Below are positions 6,846 through 16,153 of a stretch of 64,000 nucleotides of DNA, piece by piece. Source of the DNA: Trichormus variabilis 0441 (GTDB lineage Bacteria > Cyanobacteriota > Cyanobacteriia > Cyanobacteriales > Nostocaceae). The notes under the pieces were generated by a model, which made no database searches, was not told the DNA's origin, and was given only the letters and a program-made list of their open reading frames with translations. Location: positions 2,734,001 through 2,798,000 of the forward strand of contig NZ_CP047242.1 in assembly GCF_009856605.1 (NCBI RefSeq). The letters are read 5' to 3'. The stretch's first letter is position 1; the number at the start of each line of letters is the position of its first letter. Both the position numbers and the translations under genes were made by a program.

Positions 6846-9140
6846 TCAACTTTCGGCAGTTTCTAACTCCATCGATACTGAAGCATGAACTAAGGGTAAC
6901 AGAGGGCCTAGTTGCTCTTGTCCATTGACGGCTAAATCACTATGACAGAGATAAATTTTCTGTGATACACGAGATAGCAAATCAGTCAAAATTCTTTCTA
7001 GTCGGGTTTGTTCTGCTAATTTTTCATCTTCTGCTGTCCAAGGTTGTCCTAACCTGTCTTGTAAGAACAATGGCGCACCGAACAAGGTAGCTGCACCACC
7101 TTTTGCCCACAGGGGAGAACCTACATCGAGCCAAAAATGCCATTGGTGAAATCTTCGACTAGAACGGTATTGGAAAATGGTGGCGATGGTGACAGCTTTT
7201 TTCACTGAGCCAATGGGGCGTAAGGGGTAAGGATTGGCGGTAATCGTACCCCGTCTTAGCAGTTGAATAAATTCTACGATGGGTGTGTTGACTGGGGAGT
7301 CCTGAGTGATAAATTCTTTCCCTGTCTCTCCTACTCCTTTGCTTTGCCGTAACCTAGTATCGATTTCCCAATAATGCTGGGCTGTCTCTAATAGTTCTCG
7401 TAGTGCGGCTAACTGATCATAGGGTAGGTTGCTGCCATTCCACAAAAAGCGTTGAATTGCTCTATCTAATAGGGATATAGGGCTGGGAATCAGGCGCAGT
7501 TCTTGTTGCGATCGCTGCTCCTCTAACCACTGTAATATTTCACTATAGGCTGTGGTGGCTGCGTAACCAATCCGATCCCAACGTTCAAAGCTTGTCACTG
7601 GTAGTAAGTTGGGGTGGTCGGGATGGGGGACAAAGCAATAGTCAGCGATTAATCCTGCTCGTACTGGGTCGATTTTGGTGGGGAGTGGGGAGTGGGGACT
7701 GGGGATTGGTGAGTCAGCGCGGTCTTGGGGGTTTCCCCCATAAGCGACTGACGAACCCCGAAGGGGGGACTGGGGATTAGGGGGTATTGTTAGGGTTTCG
7801 GGGGGTTCTGGTTTTCTACTTAAAACAACTAACATCTCAGCTACTGCATCCCGGTCTACTAAGCGTCCCAAACCTGGATAAACTAGCGCCAGCATGGTGA
7901 GCAAAGCTCTGATGGGTGGTGAACTAATGAGGGGGCGTTGATCGTTGAGGGATTCGACGGGGATATTTTGTTTGGTGAGGATTTCTGTCAGTGTATAACG
8001 GGCGATCGCATCTAAACCAGGAGCGATGATTGCCACCTGTTCTGGTTGTACTTGCCCTGACTTGATGGCGTTAACAATTACTTCGGATGTTTGCCGTAAT
8101 AGTTGGGCGCGGGATGTGGTTTGGACTGATTGCACCATCGGTGGCAAACCCGACGATAATATTATTGGTTCGCTGAGGGATTCGATCATTGGCGTTGCTA
8201 ATCTTTCTGCCAATGATGCTGGTGCTAACCCCATTAAGGTTTCGATTTGACAGCGTCTAGCCAATCCTGCCATATATTCGGGATCAGCACCCAATCCTAA
8301 GCGCACTCCACCATCAGGATTGTAACTAAAAGCGGCGATCGCCCCTTGATCTAACAACAACTCAAATAATTTCCGCACTACACCCGGATATTCATCTACA
8401 TCATCGGCTATCACTACCTGATATCTTTTAGCTAGGTGTTGCTGGTAATTTTCATGCTTTAACAAGTGCTGAGTGTAGAGTTCAGTAATAATGCCATAAG
8501 TCAGTAATCCTCGTTCTAAACACCAATTGCGCCAATCTAGTAATAAAGATGCCAAAAATTCTGGCTCTAAATTAACGTTATTATCCTCTAAGCCTGTTTG
8601 CAAAACCTGAGCAATGTTTTCACAAGGTGTACCACTATAAGCCGCTAGCTGCATCAAGTCCAAAATACGTCTAACCAAACGATATTCATTCACTCCCGCA
8701 CGTCGTAATATTTCTTCATCTAAATGCGATCGCCAGAGTTTTGTTGCCAGTTCTTGCTCTGTTTCTGGGCGCAATCTGACGGGAAATTGTGCTTTTAGAT
8801 TCAACAATTGAATCAGCAAAGGCCAAAATAAGATAATGTCATCCTGAAAAAATCCTAGTGGTGTTTTCGCCCGAATTGGGTATTTACCTTGAGTATTAGT
8901 AACAATTTTGTCACCTAAATCTCGGCGATTATCATCATTCGCCGATAAAACTAAAACTCCGGGTTTAGCTTGTTGAATATCCCAAGATAAAGATGTGCTT
9001 GCTTTTAATTTTGCTTTTTTAGTATAAAATAATTCATGAACTTGGTTGTCATGTTGCACCCAATCACAAAATTGTTTTACCAAACGAGTAGTCTTGCCAC
9101 TACGGCTAGTACCAACAATCCAAATAGAATGAGAAAGCAC
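6846..9140 (-). CDS. UvrD/PcrA-like superfamily I helicase-fold protein
   Basis: 764 residues, conserved type but not a classical named helicase. The N-terminus has a Walker A motif GTSRSGKTT (residues 10-18) and a Walker B-like ADDVDEYP (about 245-252), the arrangement of UvrD-like P-loop helicases. The C-terminal half is less recognisable and lacks an obvious complete motif V/VI set, so it may be an ATPase rather than an active helicase. About residues 451-487 (7680-7790) are encoded by GGGGAGT/GGGGACT heptamers and a GGGGGTTTCCCCC hairpin of intergenic type, giving a Pro/Ser-rich insert. It is divergent from pcxA with an 87-bp spacer. Confidence 0.75.
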   Translation of the reverse strand: MLSHSIWIVGTSRSGKTTRLVKQFCDWVQHDNQVHELFYTKKAKLKASTSLSWDIQQAKPGVLVLSANDDNRRDLGDKIVTNTQGKYPIRAKTPLGFFQDDIILFWPLLIQLLNLKAQFPVRLRPETEQELATKLWRSHLDEEILRRAGVNEYRLVRRILDLMQLAAYSGTPCENIAQVLQTGLEDNNVNLEPEFLASLLLDWRNWCLERGLLTYGIITELYTQHLLKHENYQQHLAKRYQVVIADDVDEYPGVVRKLFELLLDQGAIAAFSYNPDGGVRLGLGADPEYMAGLARRCQIETLMGLAPASLAERLATPMIESLSEPIILSSGLPPMVQSVQTTSRAQLLRQTSEVIVNAIKSGQVQPEQVAIIAPGLDAIARYTLTEILTKQNIPVESLNDQRPLISSPPIRALLTMLALVYPGLGRLVDRDAVAEMLVVLSRKPEPPETLTIPPNPQSPLRGSSVAYGGNPQDRADSPIPSPHSPLPTKIDPVRAGLIADYCFVPHPDHPNLLPVTSFERWDRIGYAATTAYSEILQWLEEQRSQQELRLIPSPISLLDRAIQRFLWNGSNLPYDQLAALRELLETAQHYWEIDTRLRQSKGVGETGKEFITQDSPVNTPIVEFIQLLRRGTITANPYPLRPIGSVKKAVTIATIFQYRSSRRFHQWHFWLDVGSPLWAKGGAATLFGAPLFLQDRLGQPWTAEDEKLAEQTRLERILTDLLSRVSQKIYLCHSDLAVNGQEQLGPLLPLVHASVSMELETAES
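7680..7790. repeat. STRR-type heptamer insert inside the helicase-like gene
   Basis: On the plus strand, GGGGAGT, GGGGAGT, GGGGACT, GGGGATT run head to tail (7680-7707). A GGGGG-TTT-CCCCC hairpin follows (about 7736-7740 with its surroundings), then GGGGACT, GGGGATT again (7765-7778). The reading frame of the minus-strand gene stays open across it. Confidence 0.85.
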
Positions 9141-9227
9141 AAATTATCTCCTGAGCAGATTTGTTAATATATTTTTTGAGTTAATTTAAAGTAAATAAAT
9201 CTTACTTAATCATTAATTTACAGATAA

Positions 9228-10631
9228 ATGCCTACAATGAGGAATTCTATTTTTAGCGAAAAAGTTTATCCTATTCTCCTGTCTGCTTATCGCTGGTATT
9301 TACGAACTCCAGAACGTTCTTTAGAAGAAGCTTACAAAGCTGCATTAAATATTAAAGCCATAGAAGATGAACACTTCAATGGTAACAAAATAGACTTTAA
9401 CTCAGCCATCTACAGCAATAGTGTGATGGACTATTTCGAGTCTGATTTAGCCCAAGAATTAAAGACAGCTAGAATGCGGCTAACTGAATTTCGTTTTAGT
9501 CGTTGGTTTTCTAATGAATCTCATCAAAAAGCTGCTCGCAAAGCAGGAATAGAGTATCCAAGTTCTACCGTAATCTTAGAAAAATTAAAATTTATTGATG
9601 AAATTATCTCCAAATATATCATCACTGATTACGAAATAGCTGCTCCATCCGGAGCTTCAGACCTACAAGTTAGAACAACGAGTTTACAACCACCTGAAAA
9701 TCCATCGCTCACTGATTCTTTAAGAAATAACGATATTAATAAGAATAATTTAGTCGAACGCATTTATACACCAACATCACCACCACAATTAATCAGACCA
9801 AGGACAGAACAGAATAAAAAGCCGAGAGGAAAAGCAGATACAACAGGCATTTTACCCCGCTCTATTTTGAGTACCATTGGGCGTTTACAAATTGAATTAG
9901 ACCCCAATTCCGAACAGGATGTTATTAACAATTTCCGGCAAGCTCAAAAAAGAAGCATTATATCAATTAGATTTATTTTACTACTAATTATAGTACCTCT
10001 TTTAACCCATCAATTATCAAAAGCTCTCATCGTTAGCCCCATTTTTAACCATTTTAAAAAGGCTGATACAGAGCAGATATTTCTGAACTCTGAGATGGAG
10101 GAAGAAGCATTATCAACCCTGCATAGGTTTGAAGAAAGAATCAAATTTGAAAACCTGATTAGTAATGCACCTCCTTTGTCTGCTGAAGCCATAGAAACTC
10201 AGATAAAAGAAAAGGCAGAAGAAATTGCAGCAGAGTTTCGAGGTGAAAGCGCTAATGCAATTAAAAATGTGTTTGCTGACATCTTTTCTGTTGGTGCATT
10301 TATCTGGTTACTGCTCGTGAGTAAGCCTTCGATTATGGTACTCAAAGAATTTTTTGATAATGTTGTTTATGGTCTCAGTGACAGTGCCAAAGCATTTATC
10401 ATTATTTTATTTACTGATGTATTCGTCGGGTTTCACTCTCCTCATGGCTGGGAAGTAATTTTAGAAGGTTTATCTCGCCACTGGGGACTACCAGCTAACA
10501 GAGATTTTATTTTCTTATTTATTGCAACTTTTCCCGTAATTTTAGATACTATCTTCAAATACTGGATTTTCCGTTACCTCAACCGCATATCGCCTTCCGC
10601 CGTTGCTACATACCGTAACATGAATGAATAA
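9228..10631 (+). CDS. pcxA: Proton extrusion protein PcxA (CemA-like)
   Basis: 467 residues. Cyanobacterial relative of chloroplast CemA, a membrane protein needed for light-induced sodium-dependent proton release. The N-terminal ~240 residues are soluble and variable. The C-terminal half has hydrophobic segments near residues 243-262, 348-366, 385-405 and 425-445. The end ISPSAVATYRNMNE and the segment GLSDSAKAFIIILFTDVFVGFHSPHGW (in parts) are hallmark blocks of the family. ATG at 9228 is used; a second ATG at 9237 is possible. Divergent from the helicase-like gene, so a shared promoter region lies within 9141-9227. Confidence 0.92.
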   Translation: MPTMRNSIFSEKVYPILLSAYRWYLRTPERSLEEAYKAALNIKAIEDEHFNGNKIDFNSAIYSNSVMDYFESDLAQELKTARMRLTEFRFSRWFSNESHQKAARKAGIEYPSSTVILEKLKFIDEIISKYIITDYEIAAPSGASDLQVRTTSLQPPENPSLTDSLRNNDINKNNLVERIYTPTSPPQLIRPRTEQNKKPRGKADTTGILPRSILSTIGRLQIELDPNSEQDVINNFRQAQKRSIISIRFILLLIIVPLLTHQLSKALIVSPIFNHFKKADTEQIFLNSEMEEEALSTLHRFEERIKFENLISNAPPLSAEAIETQIKEKAEEIAAEFRGESANAIKNVFADIFSVGAFIWLLLVSKPSIMVLKEFFDNVVYGLSDSAKAFIIILFTDVFVGFHSPHGWEVILEGLSRHWGLPANRDFIFLFIATFPVILDTIFKYWIFRYLNRISPSAVATYRNMNE

Positions 10632-10829
10632 AAGGCATAAAAAAGTGCGTTGCCATGATCTCTGCCTCACTATATTTGTATAGTTTTTTACTCATCTCTT
10701 CTGTAATTTTAAATATAAATACTGTCTATATATGGGTGGGTGTTAGATGATCTGGTCTGATACCCCAACCCGCACATAAAGTGGTTTTTACATATCTTTG
10801 CCACTGACTACTGACCACTAACTACTGAC

Positions 10830-10861
10830 AAAACTCTATCCCCTTGTGGGTAGAGTTTTTA
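10830..10861 (+). terminator. Likely intrinsic terminator downstream of pcxA
   Basis: Stem AAAACTCTA ... TAGAGTTTT with an additional CCC/GGG pairing around a CTTGT loop, followed by TTTATTTT. It is about 200 bp beyond the pcxA stop. Confidence 0.7.
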
Positions 10862-11584
10862 TTTTAGCTAGGAACTACTCACAGGTCTATCTCGTCATTT
10901 TTGCTGACTGTGAGTCGAGTAATAAACTGTGTCTAATAAAGTAATTATTTAGACATCAGTGCCGTTCATAGCACTTGGCGTAGTCACATACGAAGACTCA
11001 TATCATGGAAATGCCGTGTTTTTACGACTGTACTAACCTTATTCAGAAGGTTTGCGGTATTTTTAGTGTCTCTTGTTTTTTAATTTTTACTTGTTACCGA
11101 AATCAGGTTATTGCGGGTTGTATCTAGTTAATGTTCCTGCTTACATCAGTTACCAGCGAAATAACGACACCAACTAATCTGGACAAAGCAGTCCTGATAA
11201 AAAATTTCCCTGACTCATCACAATCTCCGCTACCGTTAGCAGTACTCATTGCTTTTAAATCCGTAGTGCAGAATCTTTATGTAACAAGGCTTTTGAGCCT
11301 AAGTAGAACGACTTGAAAAAAGCAACCTATGTTAAGTGATGTAAAAATACTAGGCTTTCGTTCGTATTAAGGACTTTAGTCCTGGTTTGAGAACTTTAGT
11401 TCTCACTACAAACATTTAATTATTTACCCTGTTCTACTTATACCTTGGTAAAACTAGTAGGCTTTTGTTTTCCTGACTGACAGCAAAACTAGTTTATTGA
11501 CAAAACCTAAGCAACCGTCACGCCAAATCATCTATTCCACTGAATTTTGGCATTTAACTACTGATATTTTATGTGAGGTGAAAA
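10862..11584. other. Gene-poor spacer with hairpins
   Basis: No supported gene; the 61-codon ORF at 11131-11316 has no recognisable feature. A hairpin with arms ACTCACAG/CTGTGAGT lies at 10877-10915. At 11300-11440 is a 141-bp element with 10-bp terminal inverted repeats (TAAGTAGAAC/GTTCTACTTA). Inside it are GGACTTTAGTCC and GAGAACTTTAGTTCTC mini-palindromes. Confidence 0.6.
11300..11440. mobile_element. MITE-like element with TAAGTAGAAC ends
   Basis: Perfect 10-bp terminal inverted repeats, 141 bp in total, non-coding, with two internal short palindromes. No second full copy is visible in this window, so the mobile origin is an inference from structure. Confidence 0.5.
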
Positions 11585-12034
11585 ATGTTCAAAATTTTAT
11601 TTGATAGCGATTTAATATTAGATGCCGTTATGAATCGTACCGAACTTGCGGATGATGTGAGAACTTTATTAGAAAATTTACATCCATCTATTCGGTTATA
11701 CTTAACGGATGTTGGGTTGCAGAAAGTTTCTGCTTATACTTACTGTTTAAAAAATAGCCAGATTCCTGAGATCATAGTTGATTGGTTACAAGAGCAAATT
11801 CAAATTTGTCCTATCGATCAAGGTTTGCTACAGAAAGCACGTTATTCGCCTCTCAGAGATTTTGAATCTGCTGTAGAACTGGCTTGTGTTAACCATTACC
11901 AATTAAATGCGGTAGTTACTAATAAACCAGAAGATTTTATTGTCGCTGCTCACCCATTATGTGTATGGTCGTTTGCTGACTTGTGGTTACGCATCAACTT
12001 AGAAAGTCAATTACAAGCGACTATACATAGTTGA
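11585..12034 (+). CDS. PIN-domain protein, solitary
   Basis: 149 residues forming a single PIN-like fold. The N-terminal strand FKILFDSDLILDAVMNR supplies the first acidic residues (Asp7, Asp9, Asp13 region). A second conserved block LRDFESAVELACVNHYQL is followed by AVVTNKPEDF, the usual PIN terminal motif (xTxNxxDF-like). PIN proteins are mostly Mg-dependent RNases, often VapC toxins. No antitoxin-sized gene precedes it: the upstream 900 bp are non-coding. Similar domains, as I recall, occur fused to NB-ARC or TPR modules in Nostoc, so this may be a detached domain rather than a toxin. ATG start has GAGGTG six bases upstream. Confidence 0.7.
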   Translation: MFKILFDSDLILDAVMNRTELADDVRTLLENLHPSIRLYLTDVGLQKVSAYTYCLKNSQIPEIIVDWLQEQIQICPIDQGLLQKARYSPLRDFESAVELACVNHYQLNAVVTNKPEDFIVAAHPLCVWSFADLWLRINLESQLQATIHS

Positions 12035-12135
12035 TGTATCACGAATCTAGACTGAAAATAGTACTATCATGATTTTAAAATCTTTATCTCAAAACTAATT
12101 TAAACAAAAATTCTGTCATTTTTGATAGATGTTAC

Positions 12136-12338
12136 TATAGGATTCATACTTGATTTTTTAAATATACGCAGAGAAACCACTGTGTTGGTAAGGCAGTCCC
12201 ATCTTGTGGGTTTACCCCACGAGGAACTGCCGAAAGGGTTCCCCCGCTTGGAGCGAGTGGCTGGGAGCAATACCAGCCTAGAGATACTTGGATTGTTATG
12301 CACAAGCATAGGCTACACCAACAATAATCAAATCCGAT
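12136..12338 (+). repeat. Interspersed repeat family R1, copy 2
   Basis: Left end TATAGGATTCATACTTGATT and right end AATAATCAAATCCGATT match the copies at 2115-2252 and 60428-60564. This copy is longer because its middle holds a nested hairpin-forming insert (about 12191-12231, arms GGCAGTCCC/AACTGCC and a CTTGTGGG/CCCCACGAG inner stem). Overlapping short ORFs on both strands are artefacts of it. The remainder of spacer 12035-12558 is AT-rich without a gene. Confidence 0.75.
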
Positions 12339-12558
12339 TTTCATATAAGAATAGGTAATAATTAATGAAATTTTTCTTCGACAATTTTTGAATATCAGCG
12401 AAAATTCATAGCTAAATTAAAATTTGGCTTAAGATATGTTAACGAAATCTTATTCGCTCAAGAAGAGACAAGACTAAATTTTTTTTTGTAATTTGATAGC
12501 GCGGGTTTTCTTTGGTGCTAGGATCTAGCACTATAGGTAAGATTAAAGTGCTGTAGCT

Positions 12559-12906
12559 GTGAAACAAAAGCCAAAACCAAGAATCGCTTTGTTGCGGGAA
12601 AAAGCAGGACTAACTCAGTTGGAACTGTCCCGTCTTGTTGGTGTGACTGAAAGCACTATTCAAAACTGGGAAAGTGGACGGACTGGAACAGACCACATTG
12701 AAAGAATTATTAGGTTTTGTAAAGCCTTGAATTGTCAAGTAGAAGACCTAATTGAGTATAAAGATGAAACAACAGAAACGTCTGTGAATAAACCAACTTC
12801 TTTAAGCGACATTCATCATCTGTTAGGAACTGAAGAGGCTACTTTTGCTAATAATTCTGAGGCTGGGTTTTCTCAACAGCCAAAAGCACCTGAAGCCAGT
12901 TTCTAG
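12559..12906 (+). CDS. XRE-family helix-turn-helix regulator
   Basis: 115 residues. Residues about 7-66 form a Cro/CI-type HTH: RIALLREKAGLTQLELSRLV, then GVTESTIQNWESGRT as turn and recognition helix, then a helix ending VEDLIEY. The C-terminal 50 residues are low in structure signals. Start is GTG at 12559; no ATG exists before the HTH. Its target is unknown; it is not clearly linked to neighbours, being convergent with the deacetylase gene. The domain is secure, the role is not. Confidence 0.85.
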   Translation: MKQKPKPRIALLREKAGLTQLELSRLVGVTESTIQNWESGRTGTDHIERIIRFCKALNCQVEDLIEYKDETTETSVNKPTSLSDIHHLLGTEEATFANNSEAGFSQQPKAPEASF

Positions 12907-12932
12907 CTTTCCAATTTAAATTATCACCTCCG

Positions 12933-12964
12933 ACCAATTACTGGCATTATGCTTAGTAATTGGT
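12933..12964. terminator. Bidirectional hairpin between convergent genes
   Basis: Perfect 10-bp arms ACCAATTACT and AGTAATTGGT around a 12-base loop. It lies between the 3' ends of the XRE gene and the deacetylase gene and is flanked by AT-rich sequence on both sides. T-runs are weak, so confidence is moderate. Confidence 0.55.
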
Positions 12965-12984
12965 AATTGTTTATCTGTGATTAT

Positions 12985-13695
12985 TTATAGCAAGTCTAAT
13001 TGGGAATTCTCCAAAGGAATTGATTGTTGCCATAGAGCGTCAACTGTAATAAATTGGTAGCCTTGTTGTAATAGTTGCGGAATCAGGATTTGAATGGTTG
13101 CAGCTACATCTTGTCCACCACAAGCACCATCGTGTAGAACAATTAGTGAACCGTTTTGTACTTGGTTAATAACTCGCTGTACTACTTGTGTAACGCCAGG
13201 TCTTACCCAGTCTTCTGGGACAACACTCCACATCACTGGACGATATTTCCATTCCTGTAAGAGATTTAATGTTTTGGGTGTGAACAACCCATTAGGAGGT
13301 CTAACGTCACGCACTTTTTCTGGTGAGAGGTTACAAGCATTGTAGATGGCTGCTTGGGTTTTTGCTAAACTCTGTTGAAGTTCGATGGGCGATAACATGG
13401 GGAAAGAGCGATGATCGTAACCGTGTAAGCCGATCCAATGACCACGATCGCATATTGCTTGAGCAATACTTGGTGAACGGTTAACGCAAGCACCTAACAA
13501 AAAAAAGCTAGCAGTGATGTTGTAGTAATCTAAGACTGCTAAGACTTCGGGGGTGTATTGGGGATGGGGGCCGTCGTCAAAAGTCAAAGCGATCGCTTGA
13601 CAATGGCGATCGCCACTCCAAAGACAGCCAGGAAAAGCTGGTTGCAGAATCCGATGAACAATAGGGAAAATTGGAGCTAGCTGAATTTTTACCAT
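12985..13695 (-). CDS. Polysaccharide deacetylase (NodB-homology, CE4)
   Basis: 236 residues with the NodB homology domain covering most of the protein. Metal-binding and catalytic motifs are visible: ALTFDDGPHP (motif 1, metal and base Asp), GLHGYDHRSFPML (motif 2, the two His ligands), RPPNGLFTPKT (motif 3) and SLIVLHDG (motif 5). Such enzymes remove N-acetyl groups from chitin-like, peptidoglycan or exopolysaccharide chains. No signal peptide is obvious, although the N-terminus has a short hydrophobic stretch. Its stop-to-start distance of 22 bp from the upstream glycosyltransferase gene on the same strand suggests one operon and a polysaccharide role. Confidence 0.9.
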   Translation of the reverse strand: MVKIQLAPIFPIVHRILQPAFPGCLWSGDRHCQAIALTFDDGPHPQYTPEVLAVLDYYNITASFFLLGACVNRSPSIAQAICDRGHWIGLHGYDHRSFPMLSPIELQQSLAKTQAAIYNACNLSPEKVRDVRPPNGLFTPKTLNLLQEWKYRPVMWSVVPEDWVRPGVTQVVQRVINQVQNGSLIVLHDGACGGQDVAATIQILIPQLLQQGYQFITVDALWQQSIPLENSQLDLL

Positions 13696-13717
13696 TCCCT
13701 CACCTCAGCTATGGAGG

Positions 13718-15001
13718 TTAAATCTTAACAGATTTTTTCTGCTGAGATGGTGCTAAACGAGTAATTTTCGGTTTCGTCTTTCCCAATAACTCAAAAAATA
13801 ACTCCTCATATTGCTCAATTGCTTGCTCAAAGGAGAAATTTTCTTCTGCGAATCGTCTACCTTGATTGCCTAACTTTGTCGCTAATGTCGAATTATTATA
13901 TATATCCAATACTGCTGCTGCTAACGCTTCCGGTGATTCTGGTTCCACAATCACACCGCCACCACTTTCTTTAATCACCTTGGCTGCTGTACCCGTTGCA
14001 GGAACCGAACCAATAATTGGACGACCAGAAGCTAATGCAAGTGGGATCTTAGAAGGCATATTAAAAGCAATCACGTTGCCTTTCTGCACAACTAAGTTAA
14101 CATCAGCCGTTGCTAACATTTGCGGTACATCTTCCCTTGGTTGCAACGGTAAGAGTAGAACATTATCTGCTCCACAAGAGAGACAATATTTCTGTAACCT
14201 AGATAAAGCCTTTGATTCACCAATAATGACAAAACTAATATCTGGAATATGCCGCAAATAGGTGGCTGCGGCTATTACTGTCTCTAAACCTTGCGTTAGT
14301 GCGATGTTCCCAGAATACATCACAACAAATTTGCCATCGAGTTGATGAACTGTTCTCCACGAATTGTTTTTAGCTAAGGGACGGACAAAATTAACATTCA
14401 CCCAATTAGGAATACAAAGAACTTTTTTAGCACTTACTCCCTTATTGATTAAATTCTCACGAAAGCCCTCGGCTATGACGCTAATCTTAGTGGCATTTTT
14501 ATAAGCAAATTTTTCTATAATTTCGCAAAAGCGAATCATTAATTTATTGGTCATCAATCCAACGCGCACAGCCGCTTCTGGTAATATGTCCTGCACATTT
14601 AACACGACGGGACACTTATAAAACAATCCCAGCAGAGTTGCTGGTAGTGAAACTAAAAGTGGCGGTACTGTTAATAAAATTAAGTCTGGTCTTTCGCCGT
14701 TAAAAGCTTGTGGCAAGCTAGTGAAGATAAAACTTAACTCTAGTAATAATCTATCTATTAATTTAGGTTTAGACTTAATTCGTAGGTAACTACGCTGGAT
14801 AGTTACGCCATTCTTTTGTTCTGTAACATACCACTTACCTTTGTATCCGTCGTAAATTTCCCGTTGAGGATAATTAGGCATTCCTGTAATCACTCGCACC
14901 TGATGTCCTCTCTCTACTAAACCCTCTGCCAGTTCAGTCATCAAAGGTGCAATACCGATTGGCTCTGGATAATAATTGTAGGAGTAGATGAGAATGTGCA
15001 T
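13718..15001 (-). CDS. Glycosyltransferase family 4, WcaI-like
   Basis: 427 residues, GT-B fold, retaining sugar transferase. N-terminal domain: MHILIYSYNYYPEPIGIAPL, typical of WcaI-type colanic acid glycosyltransferases, and RGHQVRVITGMPNYPQREIY. C-terminal nucleotide-sugar-binding domain: VVMYSGNIALTQGLETVIAA, LLPLQPREDVPQMLATADV and the ESPEALAAAVLDIY region with the E-x7-E type motif. It adds a sugar to a lipid-linked or growing exopolysaccharide. It probably co-transcribes with the deacetylase that follows it after 22 bp. Donor and acceptor sugars cannot be read from the sequence. Confidence 0.9.
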   Translation of the reverse strand: MHILIYSYNYYPEPIGIAPLMTELAEGLVERGHQVRVITGMPNYPQREIYDGYKGKWYVTEQKNGVTIQRSYLRIKSKPKLIDRLLLELSFIFTSLPQAFNGERPDLILLTVPPLLVSLPATLLGLFYKCPVVLNVQDILPEAAVRVGLMTNKLMIRFCEIIEKFAYKNATKISVIAEGFRENLINKGVSAKKVLCIPNWVNVNFVRPLAKNNSWRTVHQLDGKFVVMYSGNIALTQGLETVIAAATYLRHIPDISFVIIGESKALSRLQKYCLSCGADNVLLLPLQPREDVPQMLATADVNLVVQKGNVIAFNMPSKIPLALASGRPIIGSVPATGTAAKVIKESGGGVIVEPESPEALAAAVLDIYNNSTLATKLGNQGRRFAEENFSFEQAIEQYEELFFELLGKTKPKITRLAPSQQKKSVKI

Positions 15002-15922
15002 GATTTATTAGTAATTTTTCTAATGTTTAACGGAAATTATTTTCGATATAGTTGGAACACTTAAGTTAATTAACAATATATTATTTGTAGATTTGTAATC
15101 GGAAACTATATTTAATATTAAAACTGATATTGATATTGCCTAGTTTTTTAGGATAAAAACATAAGAACATATATATTTGGACACCTCATTGTCAGCTATC
15201 CAATTTTAAAATACACATTACATATTATTTATAATAAAAATACTGTAGGCATAAATTTATCTTATGTTTTAATTATTGCTTTTCATTACTCAACTCGTAT
15301 TGTAGCTTTGTAGCTCAGTTTTTTGAGGGTTTTTACTGATGGTTTATCAAATCTTTAAATTTTTCACGAAATTTCACTTAAATCTTAAAATCTTATAAAT
15401 ATATATTATTGGTGGACATTTCCCTTATATAAATAGACTTTTATGTAAAAAATTTTTAGAATTTGGTAAATTTATAATACTTTTAAGCCTAAGAAATGTG
15501 AAATAAGCCAAATATTTACGCATTTATTTGTGCATTATCGAGCGAATTGATTAGGTTTACCACTCATTTATTCATCACTACCTATTGAAGCAATTCCTGA
15601 AAATGATCACTCCAATACTCGAACTGGGGAAACGTGAAACAACAATAGGGTGTGTTGTCTTACCATGCGCCGCGCCATGTTGACATTTGGCGAAACGCGT
15701 TGGTCTACGAACACACCCAAAACTTCTTGTTTTTTAATGTTGATCTAGTTTGAAAAAGGCAAGAGGCAGTAGCCGGAGGCAAGCCGTAAAGCTGGGCAAG
15801 ATATATCTACGACACACTCCGCATAAGCAACGCTTCCCCCAGAGAAGGTAGAGAAGGAAAGACAGCTTTTTTCATCAGTTCGTGATGGCTACTTATGTTT
15901 GCAGTAACCTACCTGAATTTGG
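15002..15922. other. AT-rich spacer upstream of the glycosyltransferase operon
   Basis: No gene seen. The first 500 bp are very AT-rich. At 15648-15718 a 71-bp segment has inverted ends GGGTGTGTT/AACACACCC around a GC-rich centre and may be a small mobile repeat. The 900 bp presumably hold the promoter of the glycosyltransferase-deacetylase operon. Confidence 0.5.
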
Positions 15923-16153
15923 CTATGCTAGTCTTGCCGTAGCCAAATCGCGGATTAAATTTGTTCTGGACGATAGGTAACTGTTTACAGAATTGATTTC
16001 TTCAATACTGAGGGCTTGTTGACTATTAAGCTGCCTCAACAACTGCTTGACCAAATCTGTATCACTGAGGCGAAGAAGAGTGCTGGACTGAGTTTGTTCA
16101 ACCAAAGACCAAATTTGACGTAGTGTTTTTGAGTTTACGGGGCAGACTTTCAT
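15923..16153 (-). CDS. Small protein of unknown function, 76 residues
   Basis: Reads MKVCPVNSKTLRQIWSLVEQ at the N-terminus, then a helical, Leu/Ser/Gln-rich body with no transmembrane segment, signal peptide or Gly-Gly leader. The ATG at 16153 has AAAGGGAG about nine bases upstream, which decides it over the GTG at 16162. I do not recognise a named family; the good ribosome site and coding-like composition argue that it is real. It is divergent from the exporter gene by almost 1 kb and has no leader motif, so it is unlikely to be the exported cargo. Confidence 0.6.
   Translation of the reverse strand: MKVCPVNSKTLRQIWSLVEQTQSSTLLRLSDTDLVKQLLRQLNSQQALSIEEINSVNSYLSSRTNLIRDLATARLA

Noticed and set aside
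11131..11316. 61-codon ORF
   Set aside because: No recognisable domain, weak start, partly reaches into the TAAGTAGAAC element.
12100..12358. Three overlapping short ORFs on both strands
   Set aside because: All lie in the second R1 copy and arise from its GC-rich hairpin insert.
15923..16153. Small protein as cargo of the nearby exporter
   Set aside because: No Gly-Gly leader or Nif11-like pattern, divergent orientation and almost 1 kb apart.
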